Shown here: piece by piece, positions 46,788 to 55,468 of the stretch | Position numbering within the stretch: position 1 is the stretch's first letter | Layout: every line of letters begins with the position of its first letter | DNA from: Sphaerospermopsis aphanizomenoides BCCUSP55 | GTDB taxonomy: Bacteria > Cyanobacteriota > Cyanobacteriia > Cyanobacteriales > Nostocaceae | DNA: 64,000 nt | NCBI RefSeq assembly: GCF_001586785.1 | Contig: NZ_LUFH02000004.1 | Coordinates: forward strand, 49,420-113,419 | Reading direction: 5' to 3' | Notes under the pieces: model-generated | Seen by the model: only the letters and a program-made list of their open reading frames with translations | Databases searched by the model: none | What the model was told of the DNA's origin: nothing | Translations under genes and position numbers: made by a program

Positions 46788-46990
46788 TATTGTTAATTTT
46801 CATGGCTTATTAGTAATAAAATATCTAGTTTCATCCTGTTAATCCTTTAATCCTGGACATCCTGATTCTGACAGTTTCCTGATATTTGTAGAATGTATTG
46901 TTAATGGTCATGGCTTATTAGTAATAAAATATCTAGTTGCATCCTGTTAATCCTTTAATCCTGGACATCCTGATTCTGACAGTTTCCTTA
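46788..46990. repeat. Tandem duplication of about 93 bp, period 108
   Basis: Two copies (46788-46880 and 46896-46988) match nearly perfectly, including CATGGCTTATTAGTAATAAA and CATCCTGATTCTGACAGTTT. Only the 15-bp spacer GATATTTGTAGAATG is not shared. The CTTTAATCCTGGACATCCTG core also occurs, diverged, at 6803-6838 after coxC. No gene lies in 46695-47046. Confidence 0.9.
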
Positions 46991-47046
46991 ATTAGCAACT
47001 TACGTTATGATAATTTGCATGACTTATTTATAATCAATAAACTACC

Positions 47047-47706
47047 TTGAACAATAATCTAGAAACTCTACCTGGCAAAAAATACGCTTTAGCATTGCAC
47101 ACCACCACACCCGAATTAGGTTTAGTAATTAGCAACTTTGCAGATGATATCCGCAGCAATGTTTGGAATTTGGGACGTGATGTATCTAGTTATCTCCATC
47201 AATATTTAATTGATTTAATTCAACCCCAAACTTGGCAAGATTTAGCATTTATCGCTGTTGCTAAAGGACCAGGAGGTTTTACTGGAACTCGTATTGGTTT
47301 GGTTACTGGCCGCACTTTAGGACAACAGTTAGAAATTCCTGTGTTTGCCGTTTCTACTTTAGCAGCATTTGCTTGGCATCACAAAAACCAAATTCAACAA
47401 ACACAACCAATTATTGCTGTAGAAATGCAAGCCCAAAGAGGTCAAGTTTTTGGGGCAATTTATCAAATAGATTTAGATAAATCTAGTATTACTGCCTTAT
47501 TATCAGATACTGTATTTACACCAGAGAAATGGCAAGAAATTTTAGCAAATTGGCAAACTGAATATCAACTTATTAAAGCCACATCTGGTTTAGCGGCAAC
47601 TGTAACGAGTATTTTAGAATTAGCTTATTTAGACTGGCAACAAGGTAAACGTCCTCATTGGTCAGACGCTTTACCCTATTATGGTCAACATCCTGTTGAT
47701 CTTTAA
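47047..47706 (+). CDS. tsaB: tRNA threonylcarbamoyladenosine biosynthesis protein TsaB
   Basis: The 219-residue product is a TsaB/YeaZ homologue with the ASKHA fold: YALALHTTTPELGLVISN, VAKGPGGFTGTRIGLVTGRTL and DALPYYGQHP at the end. TsaB supports the t6A37 tRNA modification with TsaD and TsaE. The start is TTG at 47047, as an in-frame stop lies just upstream and no ATG is near. Confidence 0.88.
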   Translation: MNNNLETLPGKKYALALHTTTPELGLVISNFADDIRSNVWNLGRDVSSYLHQYLIDLIQPQTWQDLAFIAVAKGPGGFTGTRIGLVTGRTLGQQLEIPVFAVSTLAAFAWHHKNQIQQTQPIIAVEMQAQRGQVFGAIYQIDLDKSSITALLSDTVFTPEKWQEILANWQTEYQLIKATSGLAATVTSILELAYLDWQQGKRPHWSDALPYYGQHPVDL

Positions 47707-47747
47707 TAATAGAATTAATTAATGGTTGAATTCGTGGGTTAAAAATT

Positions 47748-48431
47748 ATGACGCTGACTCAAGATACTATCAAACCTGTGCAATTAATTCCACCTCTAGA
47801 AAACGGCGATAGACTTACCCGTTTTGAGTTTGAACGTCGTTATCATACAATGCCAGATGTGAAAAAAGCGGATTTAATTGAAGGAATTGTTTATATGGCA
47901 TCACCTGTCAGAATTAGAAGTCATGGAAAACCCCATGCTTATATAATGGGTTGGTTAGCAACTTATGAGTCAGCTACACCAGGGGTAGAACTAGCGGATA
48001 ATACCACTGTCCGTCTAGATGCAGATAACGAACCTCAACCAGACGCACTTTTGAGAATTGAAAACAACGGACAATCACGGATAAGTGAAGATGATTATGT
48101 TGAAGGTGCGCCAGAATTAATTGTAGAAATTGCGGCTAGTAGTGCGGCTATTGATGCCCATGATAAACTGAAAGTATATCGTCGAAATCAAGTACAGGAA
48201 TATTTAATTTGGCGAGTTTATGACGGTGAATTTGATTGGTTTATTTTAAAAGATGGAGAATATCGCCAGTTAGAAGCTAATGCTGAGGGTGTTTTTTGTT
48301 CTCAGGTTTTTCCTGGTTTATGGTTGGATAAATCTGCTTTGTTGACAGGTAATTTAGCTAAAGTATTAGAAATTTTACAGCAAGGTTTAGCAAGTGCAGA
48401 ACATCAGAGTTTTGTGGAAAAGTTAGGATAG
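47748..48431 (+). CDS. Uma2 family endonuclease-like protein, second copy
   Basis: The 227-residue product has FEFERRYHTMPDVKKADLIEGIVYMASPV, a strand with QPDALLRI, then APELIVEIAASSAAID and EYLIWRVYDGEFDW. These are the PD-(D/E)XK motifs of Uma2. A paralogue of 38573-39136, but of a different subgroup with a longer C-terminus. Confidence 0.85.
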   Translation: MTLTQDTIKPVQLIPPLENGDRLTRFEFERRYHTMPDVKKADLIEGIVYMASPVRIRSHGKPHAYIMGWLATYESATPGVELADNTTVRLDADNEPQPDALLRIENNGQSRISEDDYVEGAPELIVEIAASSAAIDAHDKLKVYRRNQVQEYLIWRVYDGEFDWFILKDGEYRQLEANAEGVFCSQVFPGLWLDKSALLTGNLAKVLEILQQGLASAEHQSFVEKLG

Positions 48432-48578
48432 TTATCAATTGATAATTGATAATTTACAATTGACAATTGTTTTATTCAAGGTTGAAAACCTCTCTTTTCA
48501 AGAAGAAAAAAAGAAAAAATTTTCTATTTCCTAATCCTCTCACTTTTGGGAAGAAGTAATTGTCAATTGTCCATTGTT
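48432..48578. repeat. Dispersed repeat family C, inverted copy
   Basis: This is the reverse complement of the 32598-32757 element. AATTGATAATTGATAA at the left matches its right-hand array, then TTCAAGGTTGAAAACCTC and TCCTAATCCTCTCACTT, ending GTCAATTGTCCATTG. It lies between the Uma2 and split nuclease genes. Confidence 0.75.
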
Positions 48579-48619
48579 AAATTTTACCTTGCTGTAGTAA
48601 TTGATGAAAGGTAAACTTT

Positions 48620-49168
48620 CTATTCTGGTGAATGAGTTTCCAACCAGTTCAATAAATCCTCAATAGCTGTAAAATCTAGCAATGCTTCACCCAGTTCTTC
48701 TAACTGATTTAGAGAAAGGGTTTTAATTTTCGCTTTAGTTTCTTTTGGTAACTCTCCAAACCGTTTTTGTAATAGTCGTACCACAAGATTTTGCTCACCT
48801 TCCTGTTTACCTTCTGTTATTCCTCGTTCGTAACCAATGCGCTCACCGGTGGTAATATAAGCCATAGTACGCTCCTGTTCAAATTGTTTAAAATCTTGCC
48901 AAAATTCCGCTTCTAATGCCTTTGGTAAAATCATAACCCAGTCTATAAAGCGGTAAAGGTTACGAATATCCTTTTCTTGCAATCCTTGTTCATACAATCG
49001 ACGAATTAAGCTAAATTTCCATGTTTTACGTTCTTGTGGTTTTTTACTGGTTTGTTGTGTCTTTAAATGTGCCATTACCACCGTTGCAAAAGGATTATCA
49101 CTGGCTTCTAATTCTGCCCAACGGTTTTGGTAATCTAGCAATTTGACTGTGCCAAATTCAAAGTTTAA
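48620..49168 (-). pseudogene. Rpn-type (PD-(D/E)XK transposase-like) nuclease gene, 3' half
   Basis: 182 residues of the C-terminal half are intact, starting at LNFEFGTVKLLDYQNRW. They have the Rpn/DUF4351-type tail MAYITTGERIGYERGITEGKQEGE and LLQKRFGELPKETK. The 5' half is at 50535-50951. The intervening 1366 bases are an IS. The ORF's TTG start at 49192 is in IS sequence. The family links to recombination and anti-phage systems; no role is shown here. The split gene is probably non-functional. Confidence 0.82.
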
Positions 49169-50534
49169 CCTGGTATATAGTTTAAATAACAAAAATCTAG
49201 TCAGATATAGTCAAACATAATCATTTGTGTTATATTTGAGGGTTAAAAATATGGACTAAAAAGAAAGAGAAACACAGAGTGTATTGTTAAGCACAAGGAG
49301 TCACAATGCTATTAGTTGAGCGACATATAATTAAACAGAATCACATCAGGTTTAGAGAAATTGATAAAATGTCTTTTTTATCAAAAAATCTGTTTAACTG
49401 TGCTGTTTATCTATGTCGTCAGGCTTTTTTTAGCGGTCAACCAATACCAACATTCAATCAAATATATCATTCACTCAAGAATACTGATGATTACAAGGCT
49501 TTACCGAGCAAAGTCGCTCAACTGGTATTTAAACAAGTTGATAAATGCTTTAAATCTTACCAGGAGGCAAAGAAAGAATATCAGTTAAATCCAGATAAGT
49601 TTTTAGGTGAACCAAAATTACCTAAATATAAACATAAACAAAAAGGTAGAAATGTCCTAACTTTTAATAATCAGGCGGTTTCTAAAAAAGCCTTAAAACA
49701 AGGTTTAATCTCACCTTCTGGATTGTCAATTTTAATTAAAACTAAACTTGCTCAAATTGAAGAAGTGAGGATTATTCCTAAAAATAATGTCTACATTATT
49801 GAGGCAGTTTATGAAAGAAAAGAAGCCACCATAGAAGTTAATAATAGAATCGCAGCGATTGATATAGGTTTAAATAACTTAGCTACTGTTAGTAGTAATT
49901 GTTTAGATTTTAAACCTTTTATTGTTTGCGGCAAGGCAATTAAATCTTGTAACCAGTTCTACAACAAAGTTAAAGCTAGTCTCCAATCTCAATTACCTAA
50001 AAATCAAAATTCTTCTCGAAAAATAGAAGCATTAACACTCAAACGTAATAATAAAGTGGATTACTACCTCCACACAGCTAGTAGATTTCTTATTAATCAA
50101 CTAGTTAGCCAAAATATCACACATTTGATTATAGGTAAAAATGAGAATTGCAAACAGAATATTGACTTAGGAAGTAAAAATAACCAAAACTTTACCAATA
50201 TTCCTCATGCTCGATTCATCCAACAGTTAGAATACAAAGCTAAACTTGTAGGAATTAAGGTACAAATTACAGAGGAAAGCTACACATCAAAATGTAGTTT
50301 TTTGGATTTTGAACCAATTAAAAAGCATGAGCAATATTTAGGTAAAAGAGTTAAAAGAGGTTTATTTAAGTCCCTGTCAGGTAAACCTTATTCAGCAGAT
50401 TTAAACGGTTCTCTGAATATATTAAGAAAAGTAGTTGGGGAGTCTATCTTTGATAGAAACTCAGTAGAGAGGCTTGTAGTTAGCCCTGTCAGGTGTAGAC
50501 CTTACCAAGCTAGAAATATTTGACTATATTTTTA
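49169..50534 (+). mobile_element. IS200/IS605-like insertion sequence carrying only tnpB
   Basis: 1366 bp bounded by reading-frame logic. Left neighbour GTTTAA (49163-49168) and right neighbour GTAACTATC (50535-) join back into an open frame. LE has CTGGTATATAG and RE ends TTTGACTATATTTTTA. The only full gene is tnpB; no Y1 transposase tnpA is present, so it needs one in trans. No target duplication is expected for this family. Confidence 0.8.
49306..50523 (+). CDS. tnpB: TnpB RNA-guided nuclease (IS605-type, zinc-finger cysteines lost)
   Basis: The 405-residue product has the TnpB layout: an N-terminal helical recognition part and a C-terminal RuvC nuclease. RuvC acidic residues are the Asp in AAIDIGLNNLATV, the Glu in ITEESYTSKC, and the Asp in YSADLNGSLN. 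The usual four-Cys zinc finger between the last two is reduced to one Cys (KCSFLDFEPIKKH, then RGLFKSLSGKPY), a variant common in cyanobacterial TnpB. TnpB uses an omega RNA from the 3' end of its gene. It is the sole gene of the IS. Confidence 0.88.
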   Translation: MLLVERHIIKQNHIRFREIDKMSFLSKNLFNCAVYLCRQAFFSGQPIPTFNQIYHSLKNTDDYKALPSKVAQLVFKQVDKCFKSYQEAKKEYQLNPDKFLGEPKLPKYKHKQKGRNVLTFNNQAVSKKALKQGLISPSGLSILIKTKLAQIEEVRIIPKNNVYIIEAVYERKEATIEVNNRIAAIDIGLNNLATVSSNCLDFKPFIVCGKAIKSCNQFYNKVKASLQSQLPKNQNSSRKIEALTLKRNNKVDYYLHTASRFLINQLVSQNITHLIIGKNENCKQNIDLGSKNNQNFTNIPHARFIQQLEYKAKLVGIKVQITEESYTSKCSFLDFEPIKKHEQYLGKRVKRGLFKSLSGKPYSADLNGSLNILRKVVGESIFDRNSVERLVVSPVRCRPYQARNI

Positions 50535-50951
50535 GTAACTATCAGGATAATTATAACTGTATTGGTTTGGTCGCCATTTGGGGTCTGCGTCGCATAAAAT
50601 AGCGAGACTAATGGCAGGTTTGCCGAAACGGTCAAAAATCCGCAGGGTGTATGAAAACATCCTTTCAGGAAAGAGTTCTTCTGATTTGGCTTGAATTTCT
50701 ATATGTATCAACAGCCAAATTTCTTGTCCTTGGTGTTGCCAAACTTTGACTAATTTATCTGCGTATCTTCTTCCTTGTTCAGCGTCGCGGGCTATTTGTT
50801 GAAATTCTTTATCTAGAAATTCGTGGGGACGTTCCCAGTTAATTAATGCGGCTGTTCGCGGGAAGAAAAATTGCATCGCTTGGGGAAAGTATGCTTCTAA
50901 TATTTCTTTCCACGGGCTGTCTTGGTCGGCTCTTTCTCGTTCTTCGGTCAT
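50535..50951 (-). pseudogene. Rpn-type nuclease gene, 5' half
   Basis: The N-terminal 139 residues, MTEERERADQDSPWKEILEA to NQYSYNYPDSY, hold the family start (SPWKEILEAYFPQAMQFFFP) and VWQHQGQEIWLLIHIEIQ with the nuclease Glu-x-Gln. The frame reaches a stop only in the IS end. Joining to 49168 gives a continuous 321-residue protein. Confidence 0.82.
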
Positions 50952-51084
50952 TTGTTATTTGGTAGATAGTAAGGTTATTTTATATTGTTAGTGATGGGTT
51001 AATAAAGTCTGTTTACAGGGATTTTTAGGTAAATACATGATAATATCGCACAAATTACAGGTTGCTAACTTTTGAGGATATGAG

Positions 51085-51783
51085 ATGGTAGAAAATTTTG
51101 GTGCTATTAGCTTTTACAGTTTTTATATTCTTGAGGAAAACTATCGGGACTTTAAAAAAACTATTCAAAGCTATATAAAACTCACGACAAGTGATGAATT
51201 TATATCTAACGACCAAAAGTATATGGAATTACACATCTATGGTGGAAGAGAACTTGGGCGCTTAATTCATAACTATGCAGCCTCATGGCTTTCTTTAGTA
51301 GATCACACGCGTGCTATTCAAAAAAAGCTGAAAGAAAGTAAAGCAGAGGAAATTAGAAACTTTGCAGTTGAGTATGAAAATAAACTAAGTGAATCTCTCA
51401 AAGACAGCTTTGAGAACTCATTTGTGAAAGATTTACGGAGATACGTTCAACATAAAGCTGTACCTGTTCCGACTCTACACTTTAGAATGAAACGGGTAAA
51501 CCTTTCTAATTCAGAATCAAAGCCTCCTCTCATGGACATGAGTTATTCTTTTGAATTTAGCACCAAACAAATTCAAGATTTTGATTGGAGTAAAACTTCA
51601 AAAGAGTATATGAAAAAAAATGAATCAATACCTTTAGAAAAAATAATTGATGACCACTTTAACATGATGAAAGACTTTTATCTTTGGATAAAATTTCGTG
51701 ACCATCAACTACATCCTTATTCCTCAAGTGAGATTAAGCAATCTACGTTTGAGGAATGGAAGCAACAACAGAATACTGTGTAG
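51085..51783 (+). CDS. Possible HEPN-like helical protein, function unknown
   Basis: The 232-residue all-helical protein has LRRYVQHKAVPVPTLHF (residues about 118-134). The R-x4-H and preceding helix pattern is like HEPN family RNases, but only weakly so. Nearby Ser- and Lys-rich helices precede it. It has no partner nucleotidyltransferase next to it. It is neighbour to the IS-split nuclease. Other assignments are open. Confidence 0.5.
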   Translation: MVENFGAISFYSFYILEENYRDFKKTIQSYIKLTTSDEFISNDQKYMELHIYGGRELGRLIHNYAASWLSLVDHTRAIQKKLKESKAEEIRNFAVEYENKLSESLKDSFENSFVKDLRRYVQHKAVPVPTLHFRMKRVNLSNSESKPPLMDMSYSFEFSTKQIQDFDWSKTSKEYMKKNESIPLEKIIDDHFNMMKDFYLWIKFRDHQLHPYSSSEIKQSTFEEWKQQQNTV

Positions 51784-51839
51784 TCTGTAATATGGTAAGT
51801 CAAAGCTTCTCCCTTAGTAAAGGAGAAGTTTGGAAAGAG

Positions 51840-51996
51840 GTCTTACATTCAATACTGTTCGGTTAAGAGTTTTTGTAGGTTGGGTTAAGCGACAGCGCAA
51901 CCCAACAAAAGTCCGTAAATGTTGGGTTTCCTAGCGTCAACCCAACCTACCTAATTTAATGTTTTTAGCTTAACCTACAAGTATTGGTCTTACATT
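51840..51996. mobile_element. MITE family B, copy 2, with perfect 10-bp target duplication
   Basis: The element (51850-51986, 137 bp) is flanked by GTCTTACATT at 51840-51849 and 51987-51996. Ends CAATACTGTTCGGTTAAG and CTTAACCTACAAGTATTG are inverted repeats with four mismatches. The interior AGGTTGGGTTAAGC and CAACCCAACCTACC also pair. No ORF. Confidence 0.9.
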
Positions 51997-52068
51997 TAAT
52001 TAAGTTGATCTAATTGTTAAAAGATTTTTGAAATCTGACGCATTCCACTAAACTAGTAGAACATTATT

Positions 52069-53124
52069 TCAACAACACGCATAGGTGTACAAAACCTGAG
52101 AAAAATCCAACTGTTTAAGTGCAGAAGGCTGAATAAAAAAGTTACCAACTCCCTCATCTCCCCACATGATGGAATGCTCATCATCAGAGTCCATTTGCAA
52201 TAACAGAAAATCGTAACCTTCCTCTCCCTCTACATTTTCTCGATCATCATTTTGCACAAATGCGGGATATCCTCCTAAACGATGTCCTCCTAATGATTCC
52301 TCATATTTTTCTTCATACTCATTGATCAAATCATCTAGGAGTTCTTCTAAAGAATTTTCCTGTGCTTTAGTTAGATTACTTTGTTGAAAGATAGAAAAAT
52401 AGCTTTTAACTAAAGTTCTAAACCGATAATCTGATGCACTCATAGGAGTGGATTTAATAGCGAAATTCAAAGCTAAACAGTCTTCTAACGGTAAACCTAT
52501 TCCTGGAGGTAAAAAATCAAAGTTATCTAGGAGATTATCACTATTTAAATCTGGTTCAGGAAAGTAAAGAACTCGAAAAGTTGTTTGTGCTAATTGGGGA
52601 TATTCTTCAATTCCATAGGCTGTCTGACCTGCGGCTTCAATATAAAATTGAAGTATTCCTTTTTCTGGTAAATCTTCTAATTTAGGAGTTTCTGAAAAAT
52701 TGATTTGTGCTAAAAGATGAAGGGGAGTACCATCTGGGGCTGTGGGATAATCAAGATGTTTAGGAAAGTAAGGTAAACCACCAAATTTACTTTGCCATAG
52801 GGTAGTTTCTGTTGTTGAATAGGGAGTGATTTCTATAAAAGGTTTGGTAATTGTATTGGCAAATTCATCTACCTGATCTTTTAATTCTAAGAACATTTCA
52901 TATAATTCATCTGGAGTAAAATCTTTGTTATTTTCTTCTACTGGGATAGACTCGATATCATACCAACCATGTGTGAGTAATTCCTGAATACTTTGATTAA
53001 AAAAAGCTTCGGCTTCTGCTTCAGAAGGGAATTGATGCAGTTGTTGATAATGGGTAACAGTACAGCCGTCTAAATGAATGGAAGTTCTGAGGGAACTTAA
53101 TCTCAATATTTTATTGCATTTCAT
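52069..53124 (-). CDS. DUF1963 (YwqG-family) protein
   Basis: The 351-residue product has an N-terminal segment (about 1-60) like a WGR domain (SSLRTSIHLDGCTV, FPSEAEAEAFFNQSI, LTHGWYDIE). A DUF1963 domain follows (about 100-350), with SKFGGLPYFPKHLDYP, LLAQINFSETP, GILQFYIEA, GGHRLGGYPAFVQND and GDEGVGNFFI. The fold is known but not its function. Confidence 0.85.
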   Translation of the reverse strand: MKCNKILRLSSLRTSIHLDGCTVTHYQQLHQFPSEAEAEAFFNQSIQELLTHGWYDIESIPVEENNKDFTPDELYEMFLELKDQVDEFANTITKPFIEITPYSTTETTLWQSKFGGLPYFPKHLDYPTAPDGTPLHLLAQINFSETPKLEDLPEKGILQFYIEAAGQTAYGIEEYPQLAQTTFRVLYFPEPDLNSDNLLDNFDFLPPGIGLPLEDCLALNFAIKSTPMSASDYRFRTLVKSYFSIFQQSNLTKAQENSLEELLDDLINEYEEKYEESLGGHRLGGYPAFVQNDDRENVEGEEGYDFLLLQMDSDDEHSIMWGDEGVGNFFIQPSALKQLDFSQVLYTYACC

Positions 53125-53197
53125 GTTAATTAACCTTAGATGTGATAATCAATAATATTAGTGTATTGGGAAAGTCTTTTTTTATTGGTAGTAAGTA

Positions 53198-53555
53198 TTA
53201 TCCCAGCGTTAATAAACCCAACGATATATCTACTACCAAACGTCTATTTTTTAACCACTGACGACCAAGTAAAATTTCAGGCAATCCTTGTCCTACATGG
53301 ACAGGAATATCAAAATATTGTCCATCAATTTGCACTTTTCCTAAATAGAGGTCAAATTCTGCATCACCCTGGGCTGTGAGCATTGTTTGTTGTTCTAAAT
53401 ATATCCAACCAAGTGCTGTCCTGGTTGTTAATTGCTAACCACCAAGAAAAACCTGTATCTAAAAGAGCTTCTACTGATAGTTCTAATCCATCAGCAGCTA
53501 TCAAATCTATCTCAAACAATAATTCATCCTCATTACCAAATTTACCAGATATCAT
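53198..53555 (-). pseudogene. Retropepsin-like aspartyl protease, frameshifted
   Basis: The 5' part (MISGKFGNEDELLFEIDL to ALLDTGFSWWLAINNQD) has the catalytic D-T-G. The 3' part (LGWIYLEQQ and then MLTAQGDAEFDLYLGK to EILLGRQWLKNRRLVVD) is in another frame. They would join if one base at about 53417-53420 were removed or two added. It starts at the ATGA overlap with the upstream gene. Two-gene units of a DUF5678-like protein and such a protease are common in cyanobacteria, as I recall. A sequencing error is also possible. Confidence 0.78.
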
Positions 53556-53869
53556 ATTTTGCCACACACTCCAGTTTCGTTAATTCGGAAAACGTGCAGT
53601 TTGACATTTGGGTATTTTTGATGTGCTTGTTGTGCGGCTAATAAGGGATCTTCATTAATAAAATATTCACGGCTATTTGGCTCAATTGCTATGTACCAGT
53701 TATAGTGAGTTTGAATTAGTTCTGGTTGTAACTGCTCAAAAATTATTTTGCATTCTTGAGATAATGCTTCCCGTTCAGTCTGCCATTGCGCTTTTTGTTC
53801 TGGAGTCCATTGAATTTCGGGGAAGATTCTGCCTCTGCGGACTGTATGAGTAGATTTTGTTTCTGGCAT
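53552..53869 (-). CDS. DUF5678-like small protein coupled to the protease gene
   Basis: The 105-residue protein has a helical N-terminus (PEQKAQWQTEREALSQECKI) and the DUF5678 core YNWYIAIEPNSREYFINEDP, then LLAAQQAHQKYPNVKLHVFRI. It shares an ATGA stop-start overlap with the downstream retropepsin gene, suggesting translational coupling. Confidence 0.75.
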   Translation of the reverse strand: MPETKSTHTVRRGRIFPEIQWTPEQKAQWQTEREALSQECKIIFEQLQPELIQTHYNWYIAIEPNSREYFINEDPLLAAQQAHQKYPNVKLHVFRINETGVCGKI

Positions 53870-53996
53870 AATTCGTTATGTATGACTAACAAATATATTA
53901 TAATATATTATATTTTATCGCCTTTTTTGATTAATTTATGACAAATGGATATGTTTAAATCTATCAAGATAAAAAAATTCGTAATTGATAATTCTT

Positions 53997-54051
53997 AAAT
54001 TACGAATTACGAATTACGAATTACGAATTACGAATTACGAATTACGAATTA
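53997..54051. repeat. STRR heptamer array AATTACG
   Basis: About seven AATTACG units, ending at the argD stop codon. Not CRISPR: no spacers. Confidence 0.95.
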
Positions 54052-55332
54052 TGCTGTGATTTTCTCTAAAACTTTTTCCACAGCTTTTAATGCTTGAACA
54101 ATTTCCTGCTGAGTGACAATTAAAGGAGGTACAAACCGGACGACTTTCGGACCAGCAGGTACTAATAATAAACCTTCATCCATCGCAGCTTTGACAATAT
54201 CAGGTGCAGTTAAGGAAGATTCTGGATTGATTTCCATGCCGTTAATTAAACCCCAACCGCGCACTTCTGAGATATGCTCAGGATATTTGTAAGCGATCGC
54301 TCTTAATCCTTCTCTTAGTCTTGCCCCTTGTTCTCTGACATTCTCCAAAATATTCTCTTTTTCCAAGGTTTGGCACACACTCAAGGCCACACCACAAGCA
54401 AAGGGATTTCCACCAAAGGTACTCGCGTGTTCCCCTGGTTGGAAAATATCGCAGAATTTCTTACTCATCATTGCACCGATGGGAATACCACCACCTAGTC
54501 CCTTGGCGCTAGTGAAAATATCTGGTTCTACTCCCAGATGTTCATAACCCCATAATTTCCCGCTGCGTCCCATCCCCACTTGCACTTCATCGAAAATCAA
54601 TAAAATGCCAATTTCATCGCAGAGTTTCCGCAGTTTTTGGAAGTAAGTAACATCTCCGGGACGAACTCCACCTTCTCCCTGCAATGGTTCAATTAAAATT
54701 GCGGCTACGCGATAATTACCTTCATCTAACTCAGTCACAGCTGCTTCCACTGCGGCAATATCGTTGTAATCTACATAGTAAAAGCCCGGTACTAAAGGAT
54801 CAAAATTCTTTTGATACTTAGGTTGTCCGGTAGCAGTGACAGTTGCTAAAGTCCGTCCGTGAAAACTGGCATTGGCAGTTAAAATAATGGGGTTAGCAAT
54901 ATCTAGGACTGTATGAGCATATTTTCGCGCTAGTTTAATTGCTGCTTCGTTGGCTTCAGCACCAGAATTGCAGAAAAACACCCGGTCTGCACAGGAATGA
55001 TCAACAATCCATTTGGCTAATTCACCTTGTTCGGGAATATAGTACAAATTAGAAACGTGATGCAGTTTTTGAATTTGGCGCGTTACTGCCTCGATCATCG
55101 CTGGGTGGGCGTGTCCCAAAGTACAAGTGGCTATTCCAGCCACAAAATCCAGATATTCCTTGCCTTGGGTATCCCAAACGCGACAGCCAGCACCTCGTTC
55201 TAAAGCCAAGGGAAACCGTCCATAAGTAGACATTACTACTTGGTTGAAACTATTTGCATCAAAGGGTGTGGATGGCATAAGACCTGACTCTTGGGGGATT
55301 GTGGCTTTTTCAACTAGACTTTGGAAACTCAC
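54049..55332 (-). CDS. argD: Acetylornithine aminotransferase
   Basis: The start is GTG at 55332, since AGGAGGT lies 7 bases before it; an upstream ATG at 55392 would add 20 residues. The 427-residue PLP enzyme of arginine synthesis has CNSGAEANEAAIKLARK, the FDEVQVGMGRSGKLW aspartate, and the PLP Lys in TSAKGLGGGIPIG. FHGRTLATVTATGQ and HASTFGGNPFACGVAL are also clear. The STRR array abuts its stop. Confidence 0.94.
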   Translation of the reverse strand: MSFQSLVEKATIPQESGLMPSTPFDANSFNQVVMSTYGRFPLALERGAGCRVWDTQGKEYLDFVAGIATCTLGHAHPAMIEAVTRQIQKLHHVSNLYYIPEQGELAKWIVDHSCADRVFFCNSGAEANEAAIKLARKYAHTVLDIANPIILTANASFHGRTLATVTATGQPKYQKNFDPLVPGFYYVDYNDIAAVEAAVTELDEGNYRVAAILIEPLQGEGGVRPGDVTYFQKLRKLCDEIGILLIFDEVQVGMGRSGKLWGYEHLGVEPDIFTSAKGLGGGIPIGAMMSKKFCDIFQPGEHASTFGGNPFACGVALSVCQTLEKENILENVREQGARLREGLRAIAYKYPEHISEVRGWGLINGMEINPESSLTAPDIVKAAMDEGLLLVPAGPKVVRFVPPLIVTQQEIVQALKAVEKVLEKITA

Positions 55333-55468
55333 TACCGCACCTCCTGAAAATCCTTTATCGTCTACTCTACTAGTTTCTCGGAAATATTTCAAAATTTATT
55401 ATTATTGAGGAAATAACTGGGAAGAAGTAGAAGTTTTTGAGTTTTGAATTTTTTATTTTTAATCGCCT

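Noticed and set aside
28756..54051. CRISPR-like arrays at 28756-28803 and 53997-54051
   Set aside because: Units are 7 bp with no spacers and no cas genes nearby; these are STRRs.
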